Positions 1 through 8,084 are shown, counted from the first letter of the stretch. The stretch is DNA of 64,000 bases from Hamadaea flava (GCF_024172085.1 NZ_JAMZDZ010000001.1:8618001-8682000); one strand, 5' to 3'. Made by a program: numbers and translations. The notes: generated from the sequence alone by a model not told the origin.

Positions 1-165
1 GCGATCCGGGTTGGCGCGGGTCTCCTCGACCGTGTCCGCGTCGCCGGGCCAGCCCGGCGCGGTCGGTTCGTAGCCCGCTTCGCGGAACAGGTCGATCCAC
101 GGCGTCCAAGACGTGGCGTGCAGCCACAGTCCGTGGATGAAGACGACCGGTGTCGGTGTACTCAT
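1..165 (-). CDS. alpha/beta hydrolase, N-terminal 55 residues (cut by window edge)
   Basis: The gene starts at ATG 163-165 on the minus strand, behind a GAGGAG ribosome site, and runs off the left edge. The visible N-terminus carries the first beta strand and oxyanion loop of an alpha/beta hydrolase (VVFIHGLWLHATSW, residues 7-20), followed by a strand that ends in a Pro-Gly-Trp-Pro-Gly turn. The nucleophile and the rest of the triad lie outside the window, so the substrate cannot be guessed. It is the last visible member of a minus-strand run holding two further hydrolases and a cupin remnant. The fold call is firm and the specific function is unknown. Confidence 0.75.
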   Translation of the reverse strand, partial: MSTPTPVVFIHGLWLHATSWTPWIDLFREAGYEPTAPGWPGDADTVEETRANPDR

Positions 166-174
166 GATGGCTCC

Positions 175-312
175 TCAGATCTGTTGGGGTGGCGGGCCGA
201 CGACCCGCAGGTTGAACGCTTCGGCGGACGCGATGATCGCGCCGACGTCGAACGACGGCGGCGCGTCGTCCACGTGCGCGACAGGCGCACCGATGGAACC
301 GAACCACTCCTG
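175..312 (-). pseudogene. cupin-type protein, 3' remnant (45 codons) without a start
   Basis: Between the TGA of the Tat-exported hydrolase (313-315) and a TGA at 175-177 the minus strand stays open for 45 codons with strongly G/C third positions. It reads as the tail of a protein: EWFGSIGAPVAH near its beginning, then a helix and FNLRVVGPPPQ at its end. Tails of this kind close many quercetin-dioxygenase-like cupins (family knowledge recalled, not searched). No start codon with a ribosome site exists, and the reading frame is the same one the hydrolase uses. I infer that an upstream deletion removed the cupin body and brought its tail next to the hydrolase. Confidence 0.45.
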
Positions 313-1158
313 TCAGGCGGCCGTCGCGTGGGCGGCCGCACGGACGAGACCGACGACGAGGTTCGGGTGCGTGACGAAGTAGGCGTGTGAGGCGCCCGCG
401 ACCTCGACGGTGCGCGAACCGGCCCGCTTGGCCATCGCCCGCTGCGAGGCAGGCGGGATCGCCTGGTCCGCACCGGACACCGCATACCACGACGGGATGC
501 TCCGCCACGCGGGGGTGCCGGACGGGGAGGCCAGCGCGGTCAGCGTGATCGGGCGCTGCGTCGCCGCCATCGCCAGCGCCGTTGCTGGGCCGACCTCGCT
601 GATGAACGCCTTGCGGAACTCCTGCGGCCGGATCGAAAGTTCCACGTCGGTACCGCCACCCGCGATCGGGATCTGAACGCTGGTCACGACGTCCTGCAGA
701 GTGCCCCCGGCACTGAGCGCGAAAGCGGACTCGCCCTCGTCAGGAGCGAACGCCGCGATGTACACCAGCGCCTTGACGTTCAGGTTCCCGGTCGCGGCAT
801 TGGTGATCACCGCACCGCCGTACGAGTGTCCGACCAGGATGATCGGACCGGTGATCGAGGCGAGCACGGCCGCGAGGTATTCGGCGTCGCCGGCCAATGC
901 GCGCAACGGATTGGCCACTGCGACAACCGGGAAGCCGTCGTCCTGCATTCGCTGGACCACACCGGTCCAGCCGGATGCGTCGGCGAACGCGCCGTGGACC
1001 AAGACGACGGTCGGCCGGTTGACGCCGGCGGGCCAGGTGGAGGTACTGGATGCGGCCTGCGCGGCCGCCGCCGGCGTGACGATGCCGAGGCCGGCGGCGG
1101 CCGACACGGTGGCCAGGCCCGTCAGGACGGTGCGACGGGAGGTGCGGTGGATGTTCAT
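313..1158 (-). CDS. Tat-exported alpha/beta hydrolase
   Basis: This 281-residue protein begins at ATG 1156-1158, with AAAGGAGT just upstream. The N-terminus has a twin-arginine signal (TSRRTVLTG, residues 6-14), a hydrophobic stretch and an Ala-rich cleavage region ending near AQA 35, so folded export is expected. The mature part is an esterase-like alpha/beta hydrolase. His55-Gly56 lies in the oxyanion strand, Ser112 is the nucleophile in GHSYGG, and Asp231 and His258 are probable triad partners. It is closely related over its length to the cytoplasmic hydrolase encoded 14 bp upstream, so the two probably arose by duplication, one copy gaining a signal peptide. The substrate is unknown. Confidence 0.85.
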   Translation of the reverse strand: MNIHRTSRRTVLTGLATVSAAAGLGIVTPAAAAQAASSTSTWPAGVNRPTVVLVHGAFADASGWTGVVQRMQDDGFPVVAVANPLRALAGDAEYLAAVLASITGPIILVGHSYGGAVITNAATGNLNVKALVYIAAFAPDEGESAFALSAGGTLQDVVTSVQIPIAGGGTDVELSIRPQEFRKAFISEVGPATALAMAATQRPITLTALASPSGTPAWRSIPSWYAVSGADQAIPPASQRAMAKRAGSRTVEVAGASHAYFVTHPNLVVGLVRAAAHATAA

Positions 1159-1172
1159 GAGCGGAACTCCTT

Positions 1173-1907
1173 TCAACGGAGGGTGCGCGCGGCCGTGAGG
1201 ATCACGTCGGCAACTGCGGTGGGCTGGGAGACCATGACGGCGTGAGAACCAGCCGTCTCGGCGATGTGCGATCCGGCGCGTTGCGCCATGGAACGCTGCG
1301 CATCCACGTGGATGGCCTGATCGTCGGCAGCCACGAGGTACCAGGACGGCAGCACCCGCCACGCCGGCTCGGCGGACGCCTCAGTGAAACCGGCCAACGC
1401 GATCGGCCGCTGGCTGGCCGCCATGATCGCGGCGTCGGCCGCAGGCACGTCGGCGGCGAAGACCGCCGGGAACTGGGACCGGTCGATGCTCAACTCGGCC
1501 GCCTTGTCGCCGTGCTCGGTTCGAACAGCGGTCTGGCGCAGCGCCGACCCCATGAGCGTGGCCGGAAACTGCTCCACGATCGCCGTCAGGCTCTCGCCCT
1601 CCTTCGGGGCGAACGCGGTGATGAACACCAGCCCGACCGCATTGGCGAGTTCACCGGCGGCGTTGGTGATCACCGCGCCGCCATAGCTGTGCCCGACCAG
1701 CAGCACCCGGCCCTCAATCTCGGAAGCCACGTCCGCCACATAGCGCGCGTCCGTGGCCAGCCCTCGCAGCGGGTTCGCCACCGCCCGCACGTCCAGGCCC
1801 GCCGCTAGCAACTGCCCGAGGACGGCCGACCAACTTGACGCATCCGCGAACGCGCCGTGTACGAGAAGAACCGTCAGGTCGTTTTCGGCACTCTCAAACT
1901 CTGTCAT
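1173..1907 (-). CDS. alpha/beta hydrolase (cytoplasmic paralogue)
   Basis: This 244-residue alpha/beta hydrolase has no signal peptide. An in-frame start exists at 1952, but the ATG at 1905-1907 is preferred because a GGCAGGAAG ribosome site lies directly before it and the fold starts soon after (LLVHGAFADASSW, residues 14-26). The triad is probably Ser74 (GHSYGG), Asp196 and His222. It heads a minus-strand unit, with the Tat-exported paralogue 14 bp downstream. The shared GAFADAS and VANPLR segments show common descent. Such proteins are usually annotated as salicylate-esterase-like hydrolases, but nothing here fixes a substrate. Confidence 0.85.
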   Translation of the reverse strand: MTEFESAENDLTVLLVHGAFADASSWSAVLGQLLAAGLDVRAVANPLRGLATDARYVADVASEIEGRVLLVGHSYGGAVITNAAGELANAVGLVFITAFAPKEGESLTAIVEQFPATLMGSALRQTAVRTEHGDKAAELSIDRSQFPAVFAADVPAADAAIMAASQRPIALAGFTEASAEPAWRVLPSWYLVAADDQAIHVDAQRSMAQRAGSHIAETAGSHAVMVSQPTAVADVILTAARTLR

Positions 1908-2229
1908 CACTTCCTGCCTCCGTATCGATGTCGGCTGACCGTAATCCGGCACCGATGCAAGATCAGTGATAAAAGAGTGACGACGCAGTGAGCAGCACCG
2001 GAGGGCCGATCACAGCGATCACCGCTGGTTAGGCCTGGCGGGCGGCAAAGGGCCGCCACCCGGGGTCGAGCTCCCAGGCCCTCATCTCGCTCGGCAGGAG
2101 CCGAGGCAGCCGGGCAGCGTACCGAAGCGCAACCGTGCCGACCCTTCGTCGCATGAGACTCGTGGCGGCGCGCTGGCGATGATCGGCTCGCTCAACCGTC
2201 ACATGTGGACGCAGACTGAGGAAACGGGG
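1908..2229. other. intergenic stretch without a convincing gene
   Basis: These 322 bases separate the hydrolase pair from the upstream NAD-binding gene on the same strand. No open frame with a ribosome site and sensible composition was found. The one clear element is a GC hairpin at 2041-2057, listed separately. Confidence 0.5.
2041..2057 (-). terminator. GC hairpin, candidate terminator of the NAD-binding gene
   Basis: GGCGGC (2041-2046) and GCCGCC (2052-2057) form a six-pair stem with an AAAGG loop, about 170 bases past the stop of the minus-strand gene at 2230. There is no U-tract, as is common in actinobacteria. The call rests on position and symmetry only. Confidence 0.35.
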
Positions 2230-3267
2230 TCAGGGGAGGACCTCGACGGTCAGGTAGGGAGACATGGCGTCCAGGAAGTCGGCGGCGTCGAAGATCTCGC
2301 CGGCCGACGCGACACCGGTCGTGCGGATCCGGCCGGTCAGAATCCGTTCGATCGCCTCGACGGCCAGCGGGGCGCTCACGGCGTAGATGTCCTGGCCGCT
2401 GGCCACGACACGGCGTCGCTCGTCGCCGGAACGCACCACGACGTCGACGGTGAACGTCTGGTCCGACCGGCCGGAGTCGTCGACCGCGGTGGGTGCCTGC
2501 GCGTCCGGTGCGGCCAGATCCTGGGCCGCCTCCGTCGTCATGTAGGTGCGTACCTCGGGGATGGCCAGGTGGCTTGGGATGGTGACGACGTCGGCCATGG
2601 TGAACTCGCTGAACACGCTGCGTCGGCCCAGGGGAGCGGGGAAGTCCCAGTCCACCGTCGGCAGGTCGCCGTCGGCGGCGTAGTAGTCGAGGCGGCCGCC
2701 GGTGAACCGGACGCGCCGGCCGTCGCGCCGGTCGTGGGACACGACGCCGGAGGCGATGGTGCCGCCGGTGGGGTGCCAGCTGCTCAGCCCGTACGCGATC
2801 TGGGCTTCGTCGGCGGTCGTCCAGTCGCGCATCGCCAGGGTGACGAGCAGGTCGCCGAGGCCGCCGTAGAACGCCATCGCTGGGACCACGGCGACGTCCG
2901 CTTCGCGAGCCCGGTCGGCGAGGTTCGCGAACGTGTCGGCGTTGGCCTCGATCTCGGCTGCGACGTCCACGTACGGCAGGCCGGCTCGCAGGGCTGCCTC
3001 GATCACGGCCGTCGCCGTCGAGGCGAAGGGACCGGCGGTGTTGATCACCGCGGCGGCGTCGGTCAGTGCCTTGTCCAGCGCCGCCGGGCCGTCGGCGGAG
3101 GCGACTCGGTACGCCAGCCCCGGATGCGCGTACGCCATCGCCTGAAGCTTGTCGGCGTCGCGGCCGACGAGCAGTGGGACGAATCCGCGACCCAGCAACT
3201 CCGCCACCACGAACCGCCCGGTGTGCCCGTACGCACCGAACACCGCCACGGTCTGACCTGCACTCAT
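2230..3267 (-). CDS. saccharopine-dehydrogenase-like NAD(P)-binding protein
   Basis: The protein has 345 residues and starts at ATG 3265-3267 behind a GAGGAG site. The N-terminus is a Rossmann fold with the glycine signature FGAYGHTG (Gly11, Gly14, Gly17), followed by an Arg-Asp pair (GRD) that could contact the cofactor ribose or phosphate. The middle alternates strands and helices as in the saccharopine dehydrogenase NADP-binding family and related enoyl-reductase-like proteins. It is probably a cytoplasmic oxidoreductase with an unknown substrate. The AraC-type regulator transcribed divergently 111 bp away is the obvious candidate to control it. Confidence 0.75.
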   Translation of the reverse strand: MSAGQTVAVFGAYGHTGRFVVAELLGRGFVPLLVGRDADKLQAMAYAHPGLAYRVASADGPAALDKALTDAAAVINTAGPFASTATAVIEAALRAGLPYVDVAAEIEANADTFANLADRAREADVAVVPAMAFYGGLGDLLVTLAMRDWTTADEAQIAYGLSSWHPTGGTIASGVVSHDRRDGRRVRFTGGRLDYYAADGDLPTVDWDFPAPLGRRSVFSEFTMADVVTIPSHLAIPEVRTYMTTEAAQDLAAPDAQAPTAVDDSGRSDQTFTVDVVVRSGDERRRVVASGQDIYAVSAPLAVEAIERILTGRIRTTGVASAGEIFDAADFLDAMSPYLTVEVLP

Positions 3268-3272
3268 GGGAA

Positions 3273-3324
3273 CTCCTCAGGCTTGACAACGTCTCGAAAA
3301 GATCGACTGAGGAGATCCTGTCAA
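3273..3324. promoter_or_regulatory. interleaved inverted repeats between divergent reductase and AraC genes
   Basis: CTCCTCAG (3273-3280) is answered by CTGAGGAG (3307-3314), and TTGACA (3283-3288) by TGTCAA (3319-3324), giving the order A-B-A'-B'. Repeat A includes the ribosome site of the reductase, and TTGACA and TGTCAA are also -35-like boxes. An operator for the neighbouring AraC regulator is plausible but inferred. Confidence 0.35.
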
Positions 3325-3365
3325 CGGCGGGCCGACCCGACGAGTGTCTGGAACGACAACCCCCG

Positions 3366-3371
3366 TACAGT
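3366..3371 (+). promoter_or_regulatory. -10 box, probably leaderless, for AraC-family gene
   Basis: TACAGT matches the actinobacterial TANNNT -10 pattern and lies 7 nt before ATG 3379, where no ribosome site is present. This supports a leaderless transcript and the choice of that start. Confidence 0.4.
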
Positions 3372-3378
3372 TTCGGAC

Positions 3379-4317
3379 ATGAGCACGATCGCCCTCGCCG
3401 CCACCGACGGGATGCTGCACTTCGAGCTGGCCATGGCCTGCGAGGTGTTCGTCCGTGACCCATCCGGCCTGGCCGACCCGTGGTACGAGCTGGTGATCTG
3501 CGGCAGCGGCCCGGTCCGGGCCGGCAAGTTCCGGGTGGACCCCGAGGACGGCTGGGACCGGCTCGCCCGCGCGGACACCGTGATCGTCCCTTCGGTGGAG
3601 GACATCGACGCGGAACTGCCGGTCGACCTGCTCGACGCCGTACGCACCGCGCACCAAGCCGGCGCTCGGATGGTCTCGCTGTGCACCGGCGCGTTCGTGC
3701 TGGCCGCCGCCGGGGTGCTGGACGGCCTGACCGCCACGACGCACTGGGCGCACACCGAGGCGTTGGCCGCGCGCTATCCGCAGGTGACGGTCGACCCCGA
3801 TGTGCTCTACGTCGACAACGGGACCGTGCTCGCCTCGGCCGGCAAGGCCGCCGCGATCGACCTGTGCCTGCACCTGATCCGCCGCGACCACGGCTCGACG
3901 GTCGCCAACGCGGTCGCCCGGCGACTGGTCGTGCCGCCGCACCGAGCCGGCGGGCAAGCCCAGTTCGTCGCCACCCCGGTCCCCGCCCGCGAGGACCACC
4001 CCCTCGCCGCCTTGTTCCCCTGGGCGATGGCCCGCCTGGACCGGCCGCTCACCGTGGAAGACCTGGCCCGCCAGGCCAACATGAGTTCCCGCAACCTCGC
4101 CCGCCAGTTCAAGTCGGTGACCGGCACGACGCCGCTGATCTGGCTGTCGAACCAGCGGATCCGCCGGGCCCAGGAGTTGCTGGAGAACACCGACCGTAGC
4201 ATCGACGCCATCGCGGAGGCGGCGGGTCTGGGTACCGCCACGACGCTGCGGCGGCACTTCCATCGTGCGGTCGGGGTGCCGCCGGACGCCTACCGGCGGA
4301 CGTTCCGCGGGGTCTGA
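3379..4317 (+). CDS. GlxA/AraC-family transcriptional regulator
   Basis: This 312-residue regulator has two parts. Residues 1 to about 170 form a DJ-1/PfpI-like domain with the elbow SLCTGAF (Cys102), and residues about 210-308 form an AraC DNA-binding domain with two helix-turn-helix units (LTVEDLARQANMSSRNLARQ, then IDAIAEAAGLGTATTLRRHF). This is the layout of GlxA- and FtrA-type regulators. The frame is open far upstream, but the DJ-1 fold begins at MSTIALAATDG, which fixes the start. It is divergent from the NAD-binding reductase gene and probably regulates it. The ligand is unknown. Confidence 0.85.
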   Translation: MSTIALAATDGMLHFELAMACEVFVRDPSGLADPWYELVICGSGPVRAGKFRVDPEDGWDRLARADTVIVPSVEDIDAELPVDLLDAVRTAHQAGARMVSLCTGAFVLAAAGVLDGLTATTHWAHTEALAARYPQVTVDPDVLYVDNGTVLASAGKAAAIDLCLHLIRRDHGSTVANAVARRLVVPPHRAGGQAQFVATPVPAREDHPLAALFPWAMARLDRPLTVEDLARQANMSSRNLARQFKSVTGTTPLIWLSNQRIRRAQELLENTDRSIDAIAEAAGLGTATTLRRHFHRAVGVPPDAYRRTFRGV

Positions 4318-4389
4318 GCGGGGTCGCCCGCCGATCGTTGGTCGCACCGGTTTCGACGCAGGTCGCCGGGTCTTGCGGGCATCTGCACA

Positions 4390-4770
4390 ATGGTCGCCAT
4401 GATGGTCACGCGACGCGCCGGCTCGGGCGACTGGGAAACCTGGCGCGTCGGCCGTCGGCGGCTGGCGTTCCGTCCCTATATCACCGGTTTCGCCGACGCC
4501 CCCGACTCCTCGGAACTGAGTCTGATCATCGTCCTGCTGCAGGTCGTCCCGTTCGCGGTGGTGTGGTTGGCGGCGCTGGCCGCGACGATGGCGGTCTGGC
4601 CGTGGCGGGCACTGACCGGCCGCTGGCTCGTCGTGGCCTATCCGACGGCATCCCCGGGCAAGGCCCACCGCCGACGGGTGGATTCGGCCGCCGAGGCGAA
4701 GCAACTCGTCGCGCAATGGTCGGAGGCGATCACGTCGGGGCAGCTGGAGCCGCGGGTGGCCGCCTCCTGA
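4390..4770 (+). CDS. small membrane-associated protein of unknown function
   Basis: The frame encodes 126 residues. The start may be ATG 4390, 4399 or 4402, and no ribosome site decides between them. The N-terminal third is basic and hydrophilic (GDWETWRVGRRRL). Residues about 44-70 are hydrophobic (IIVLLQVVPFAVVWLAALAA) and could cross the membrane once or as a hairpin. The C-terminal part is a charged helix (AAEAKQLVAQWSEAI). Short actinobacterial proteins with this plan are common and uncharacterised. It stands alone between an AraC gene and a convergent DUF899 gene. Confidence 0.55.
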   Translation: MVAMMVTRRAGSGDWETWRVGRRRLAFRPYITGFADAPDSSELSLIIVLLQVVPFAVVWLAALAATMAVWPWRALTGRWLVVAYPTASPGKAHRRRVDSAAEAKQLVAQWSEAITSGQLEPRVAAS

Positions 4771-4857
4771 AACCGATCGGGAGCCCGACGCGGCCGACGC
4801 GCCGTCGACGCATGGCCGAACTGTAGGGGTTCCGGTGCCGGTCGCCGATCGGCGCGC

Positions 4858-5589
4858 CTACGCGGCGGGCTCGTCGGTGACGCCCCACTGCGCCAGCGGG
4901 CGGCCGTCGGTACGCCACTGGTGCTGACCGGCCGGGATCTTCGGCCAGCCGGCGGGGGAGTCCTCCCACGCCTCCTGACGTCCGAACACGGTCCGGTCCA
5001 GCAGACTGTAGGACCAGAAGCCCGCTTCGTTGCCGCGATCGGTCGTCCAGTAGGTCTCGTAAACGCGGCCATGATCGTCGCGTACGTAGCAGCCGAGCCA
5101 GCCGAAGTCCCGGTCGGCCAGCAGTCCGTGGCCCGCGTCGCGCGCCGAGTACCAAGGTGCCGCATAGCCCATGAAGTCCGCGTACGGCCGGCTCTCCTCG
5201 TACGTGCCCGCACAGAAGTAGGCCAGTGTCACGTCGCGCGCGTGCAGGTGCGCCAGCGGGCCCTGGACCTGGGACGCGAAGTAGGTGCAGCCGATGCACT
5301 GCCGCTCGGCCGGCTGGCCGTCGTGCCACATGTGGAAGTAACCGACGAGCATCCGCCGCCCCTCGAAGGCGTCCAGAAACGGAACCTCGCCCTTCGCGCC
5401 GACCACGGTGACGGACCCGGGGATCTCGATCATCGGCAGCCGCCGGCGCTCCGCGGCGATCACGTCGCCCGCGCGGCTGTGCGCCTTCTCCCTGACCAGC
5501 AGACTGGCTCGGGCGGCCTCGTACTCGTCGCGGCTGGTGACGGTCGGCAGGGCGGAGACCGCCAGCGGCTCGGTGGGCAGGTGGCGCAT
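4858..5589 (-). CDS. DUF899 thioredoxin-like family protein
   Basis: The protein has 243 residues, with ATG 5587-5589 preceded by GAAGGAG. It has the DUF899 plan: an N-terminal helix with Arg-Asp-Glu and a long basic stretch (AAERRRLPM, residues 46-54), then a thioredoxin-like strand (MLVGYFHMWH) leading to a CxxC (Cys98, Cys101), and conserved aromatic segments (YADFMGY, WYSARDAG). The family is annotated as thioredoxin-like, but its substrate is not established. It lies 53 bp downstream of an ArsR-type regulator on the same strand, so the two are probably co-transcribed. Confidence 0.8.
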   Translation of the reverse strand: MRHLPTEPLAVSALPTVTSRDEYEAARASLLVREKAHSRAGDVIAAERRRLPMIEIPGSVTVVGAKGEVPFLDAFEGRRMLVGYFHMWHDGQPAERQCIGCTYFASQVQGPLAHLHARDVTLAYFCAGTYEESRPYADFMGYAAPWYSARDAGHGLLADRDFGWLGCYVRDDHGRVYETYWTTDRGNEAGFWSYSLLDRTVFGRQEAWEDSPAGWPKIPAGQHQWRTDGRPLAQWGVTDEPAA

Positions 5590-5642
5590 AGTCGCTCCTT
5601 CTTTTCGAATGGTGCGCTGAGTTCGAAGTGTCGATTGGACGG

Positions 5643-6653
5643 CTACTCCCTGCGTGATCCCGCGGCCGACGGCTCTCGCGAGTCACCGCCGATGTAGGGC
5701 TCGAGCAGCGCCCTGCCCAGATCAGTGCGACTGTGGACGACCATGCCACCGTCCCGCACGCTGTCGATCAACCTCGTGTTGCGCAACGTCGCCAGGTGTT
5801 TGCTCGCCGCCGCTACCGAGATGCGAGTAAGGCGGGCGATGTCAGAGGTGTTGCGCCCTTCGGCACAGGCCAGGACCTCGGCACGGGTCCGGCCGATCAG
5901 ATCGGCGAGCGGCGTGTGCGCCGCGTCGGAGGCGAGCCGCGTGCCGGTGTCGATCGGATAGACGAGAACCGGCGGCATGTCGTTGTCGGCCAGCACCATC
6001 AGCTGGCGGGTCTCCTTGAAATACGAGGGCACCAGCACCAGACCACGACCGCCCAGGTGTAAGTCGCGGTTGCCGGTTCCGCCCCAGACCCTGATGCTCA
6101 GGACGCCGTCGTGATAGGACGCACAGGGGTGCAGCCGGTTCAGGACGGCACCGATCCCGCCGGCGCCCATCTGACGCAGCCGGTCGGCCCGGTCCGCGGC
6201 GACCGCGCCGGTCACCCGCGTCCAGATGGGAGTGAGCGCGGCCTCGCGATAGGCGCGCATCGCGGAGCCGAGGTCCACCATCGTGGACAGCCGGATGTGC
6301 CCCGCCGTGATCGGCTTGTCCATCAAGCCGATCTCCCGGAGAACGCGGCGGCTGGGGGTGGTCAGGACGCGTTCCAAAGATTCGTCGAAGCCAGCGTCGC
6401 CTCGCGTCGGCGTGAGGAAATCCGGAAAATATCCGCGTGGCGGATTCACGGCGAGGGCTAGATCGATCGATCGGCGCAGCGAGCCACCGGGATGCAGGCG
6501 GTCCAGGAGTCCGGCCCGCCATCCGCCGATGTGCGTCGGCACCTCTCGTAGCCGAAGCTGATGGATGCTCAACGACAACTCCCAGAGCCAGTCCGGCCCC
6601 GCGGCGATCCGGGGGTTGGCGAGATCAGAGAGACTGAAGTGGATGCGGAGCAT
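5643..6653 (-). CDS. ArsR-like winged-helix transcriptional regulator
   Basis: This 336-residue protein has a long N-terminal domain (residues 1 to about 245, unknown fold, starting IHFSLSDLANPRI) and a C-terminal winged helix of ArsR type (TSDIARLTRISVAAASKHLA, then a wing with RDGGMVVHSRTDLG). Actinobacterial regulators with this order often carry a DUF5937-type front end. It is the first gene of a probable two-gene unit with the DUF899 protein 53 bp downstream, suggesting that it controls that protein. The signal it senses is not apparent. Confidence 0.75.
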   Translation of the reverse strand: MLRIHFSLSDLANPRIAAGPDWLWELSLSIHQLRLREVPTHIGGWRAGLLDRLHPGGSLRRSIDLALAVNPPRGYFPDFLTPTRGDAGFDESLERVLTTPSRRVLREIGLMDKPITAGHIRLSTMVDLGSAMRAYREAALTPIWTRVTGAVAADRADRLRQMGAGGIGAVLNRLHPCASYHDGVLSIRVWGGTGNRDLHLGGRGLVLVPSYFKETRQLMVLADNDMPPVLVYPIDTGTRLASDAAHTPLADLIGRTRAEVLACAEGRNTSDIARLTRISVAAASKHLATLRNTRLIDSVRDGGMVVHSRTDLGRALLEPYIGGDSREPSAAGSRRE

Positions 6654-6855
6654 GGCGTCGATTATTACCGCGCTCCGGCAGGTTTTCCGTACGGGTTAAA
6701 GCCTTGCGGCTCGCGTTCGGGGTACTCAAAGCCTCTGGCCGCGACGGGGTTTTCCGCTCAGGGAAAAGACTGTGAGGTTCATCGGTCCGAAAGAGAGCAT
6801 GACAGCCGCTGAACAAGCGACCGCAAAGTGCGCTCATCCACGCTAGGAGGATCCG

Positions 6856-7248
6856 ATGAAGCAGACAATGATGTCCATGGCAAGGGCTGCGCTGGTCGTC
6901 GCCACCGCTGTCGCCATGTTTACCGTCTCCCCTGTGCCTGCGGCTCAGGCGGCAGACAACTGTTCCGGATACACCCAGTTCCCGAACGGCGAGGGCGCGG
7001 GCACCATGGAGGTCACGGCGAATCTCAAGGTCGGTCCATACGCCTCCTGCGGCAACGTCCGATCCGTGGCCGCCGGCACCAGGCTCTACTTCTATTGCGA
7101 GGTGATGAACTCGTACGGGAACATCTGGGACTACGTTCGTGTCGCGGGCACCTCCACTTATGGGTGGATGTCCCGGCAGAACATGACCAACATTACTGCC
7201 TCGGATGACAACGGCAACGGGGTCATCGACACGTACGCCTGCCTGTAA
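6856..7248 (+). CDS. small secreted cysteine-containing protein
   Basis: The protein has 130 residues, starting at ATG 6856 with an AGGAGG ribosome site 6 bases upstream. A Sec signal peptide is clear: a short basic start, a hydrophobic core (AALVVATAVAMFTV) and AQA before Ala33. The mature part of about 98 residues has four cysteines (two probable disulfides) and short strands such as NLKVGPYASCG and STYGWMSR, which resemble bacterial SH3-like modules. The end, DDNGNGVID, resembles a calcium-loop sequence. It is followed by a strong hairpin, so it is probably monocistronic. Function unknown. Confidence 0.75.
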   Translation: MKQTMMSMARAALVVATAVAMFTVSPVPAAQAADNCSGYTQFPNGEGAGTMEVTANLKVGPYASCGNVRSVAAGTRLYFYCEVMNSYGNIWDYVRVAGTSTYGWMSRQNMTNITASDDNGNGVIDTYACL

Positions 7249-7297
7249 AGGCTTGTCTCCACCTCGTTCCCGCACGAGGTTGCCTCGACGGCGAGAG

Positions 7298-7340
7298 GTC
7301 TGCGGTGGGCGGCCGCATAACGGGGGCGACCACCGCAGAC
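7298..7340 (+). terminator. hairpin terminator after the secreted protein gene
   Basis: GTCTGCGGTGG (7298-7308) and CCACCGCAGAC (7330-7340) form an 11-pair perfect stem with a 21-nt loop, 50 bases after the stop codon of the secreted protein. It lacks a long U-tract. Confidence 0.6.
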
Positions 7341-7515
7341 TTCTGTGCCGGTCAGTTTCGGTATCGGCCGAGTGCTTCGACGAACTGGCGTTTTGAAGCC
7401 GTTCGTGAAGGCGTACCCGATCGCCGCGACCGCTCCGCCGCTCCATGATGAGCCGGTCACTGGGAGTGGACCAGGTGAGCACTACGACGGCTGTGACGAG
7501 CAGATTGATCCGCAG

Positions 7516-7533
7516 GCCGGGCACGAGCCCGGC
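7516..7533. terminator. second GC hairpin before the TPR gene
   Basis: GCCGGGC (7516-7522) and GCCCGGC (7527-7533) give a 7-pair perfect stem with an ACGA loop. It lies 40 bases before the TPR promoter box and may insulate the next transcription unit. Confidence 0.4.
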
Positions 7534-7574
7534 CCCGGCCACCTGGTGATGTTCCGCCCTGGGCGGCCAGCCCG

Positions 7575-7580
7575 TACGAT
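7575..7580 (+). promoter_or_regulatory. -10 box for leaderless TPR gene
   Basis: TACGAT (TANNNT) ends 6 nt before ATG 7587 and no ribosome site is present. The spacing fits a leaderless mRNA and favours ATG 7587 over the GTG at 7584. Confidence 0.45.
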
Positions 7581-7586
7581 CCGGTG

Positions 7587-8084
7587 ATGTCGCAAGATCG
7601 AGACCGCCTGCTGGCCGAGGCCGTCGGCCTGCGGGAGAGCGACCGGACCGAGGAGGCGCGGGAGCTTCTCCTGACGCTGTCGGACCGGTACCCGCAGGAT
7701 GCCGAGGTGGCGTACCAGGCCGCCTGGGCGCATGACAAGCTGGGCCTGGAAGCCGAGGCGGTCCCGTTCTACGAGCGCTCGCTGGCGACTGCCGGGCTTT
7801 CGCCCGAGGATCGGGCCGGCGCGTTCCTCGGACTGGGCAGCACACTGCGCGCCCTGGGCCGCTACGAGGACGCGGTGACGACCCTGCGGCGGGGGCTGGC
7901 CGAATTCCCGGACGACGCGGCGTTGCAGACCTTCCTCGCCATGGCCATGTACAACGTCGGCCAAGCCCGCGAGTCGGTGTCGCTGCTACTGAAGCTCCTG
8001 GCCGAGACGAGCGGCGACGAGCGAGTGCGGCGATATCGTCGGGCGATCGAGTTCTACGCCCAGGACCTCGACGCGATCGGCTAG
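7587..8084 (+). CDS. tetratricopeptide repeat protein
   Basis: This 165-residue soluble protein is built almost wholly of TPR-type helical hairpins. Recognisable units include EEARELLLTLSDRYPQDAEV, then a pair starting YQAAWAHDKLGLEAEAVPFY, and LGLGSTLRALGRYEDAVTTL. The last hairpin covers the QTFLAMAMYNVGQARESVSL region. Such proteins are scaffolds for protein-protein contact. It has its own promoter but is the last gene before the STM4015-4011 operon, 106 bp away and on the same strand, so a functional link is possible but unproven. Confidence 0.8.
   Translation: MSQDRDRLLAEAVGLRESDRTEEARELLLTLSDRYPQDAEVAYQAAWAHDKLGLEAEAVPFYERSLATAGLSPEDRAGAFLGLGSTLRALGRYEDAVTTLRRGLAEFPDDAALQTFLAMAMYNVGQARESVSLLLKLLAETSGDERVRRYRRAIEFYAQDLDAIG

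Larger units (their letters stand above)
7249..7586. other. intergenic region with two hairpins
   Basis: These 338 bases hold a terminator hairpin (7298-7340), a second short hairpin (7516-7533) and the leaderless promoter of the TPR gene. No frame with a ribosome site and plausible composition was accepted. Confidence 0.5.

Noticed and set aside
2179-3378. Upstream extension of the AraC gene into the reductase gene
   Set aside because: The frame is open by composition only; the DJ-1 fold starts at 3379 and the extension lies antisense to the Rossmann-fold gene.
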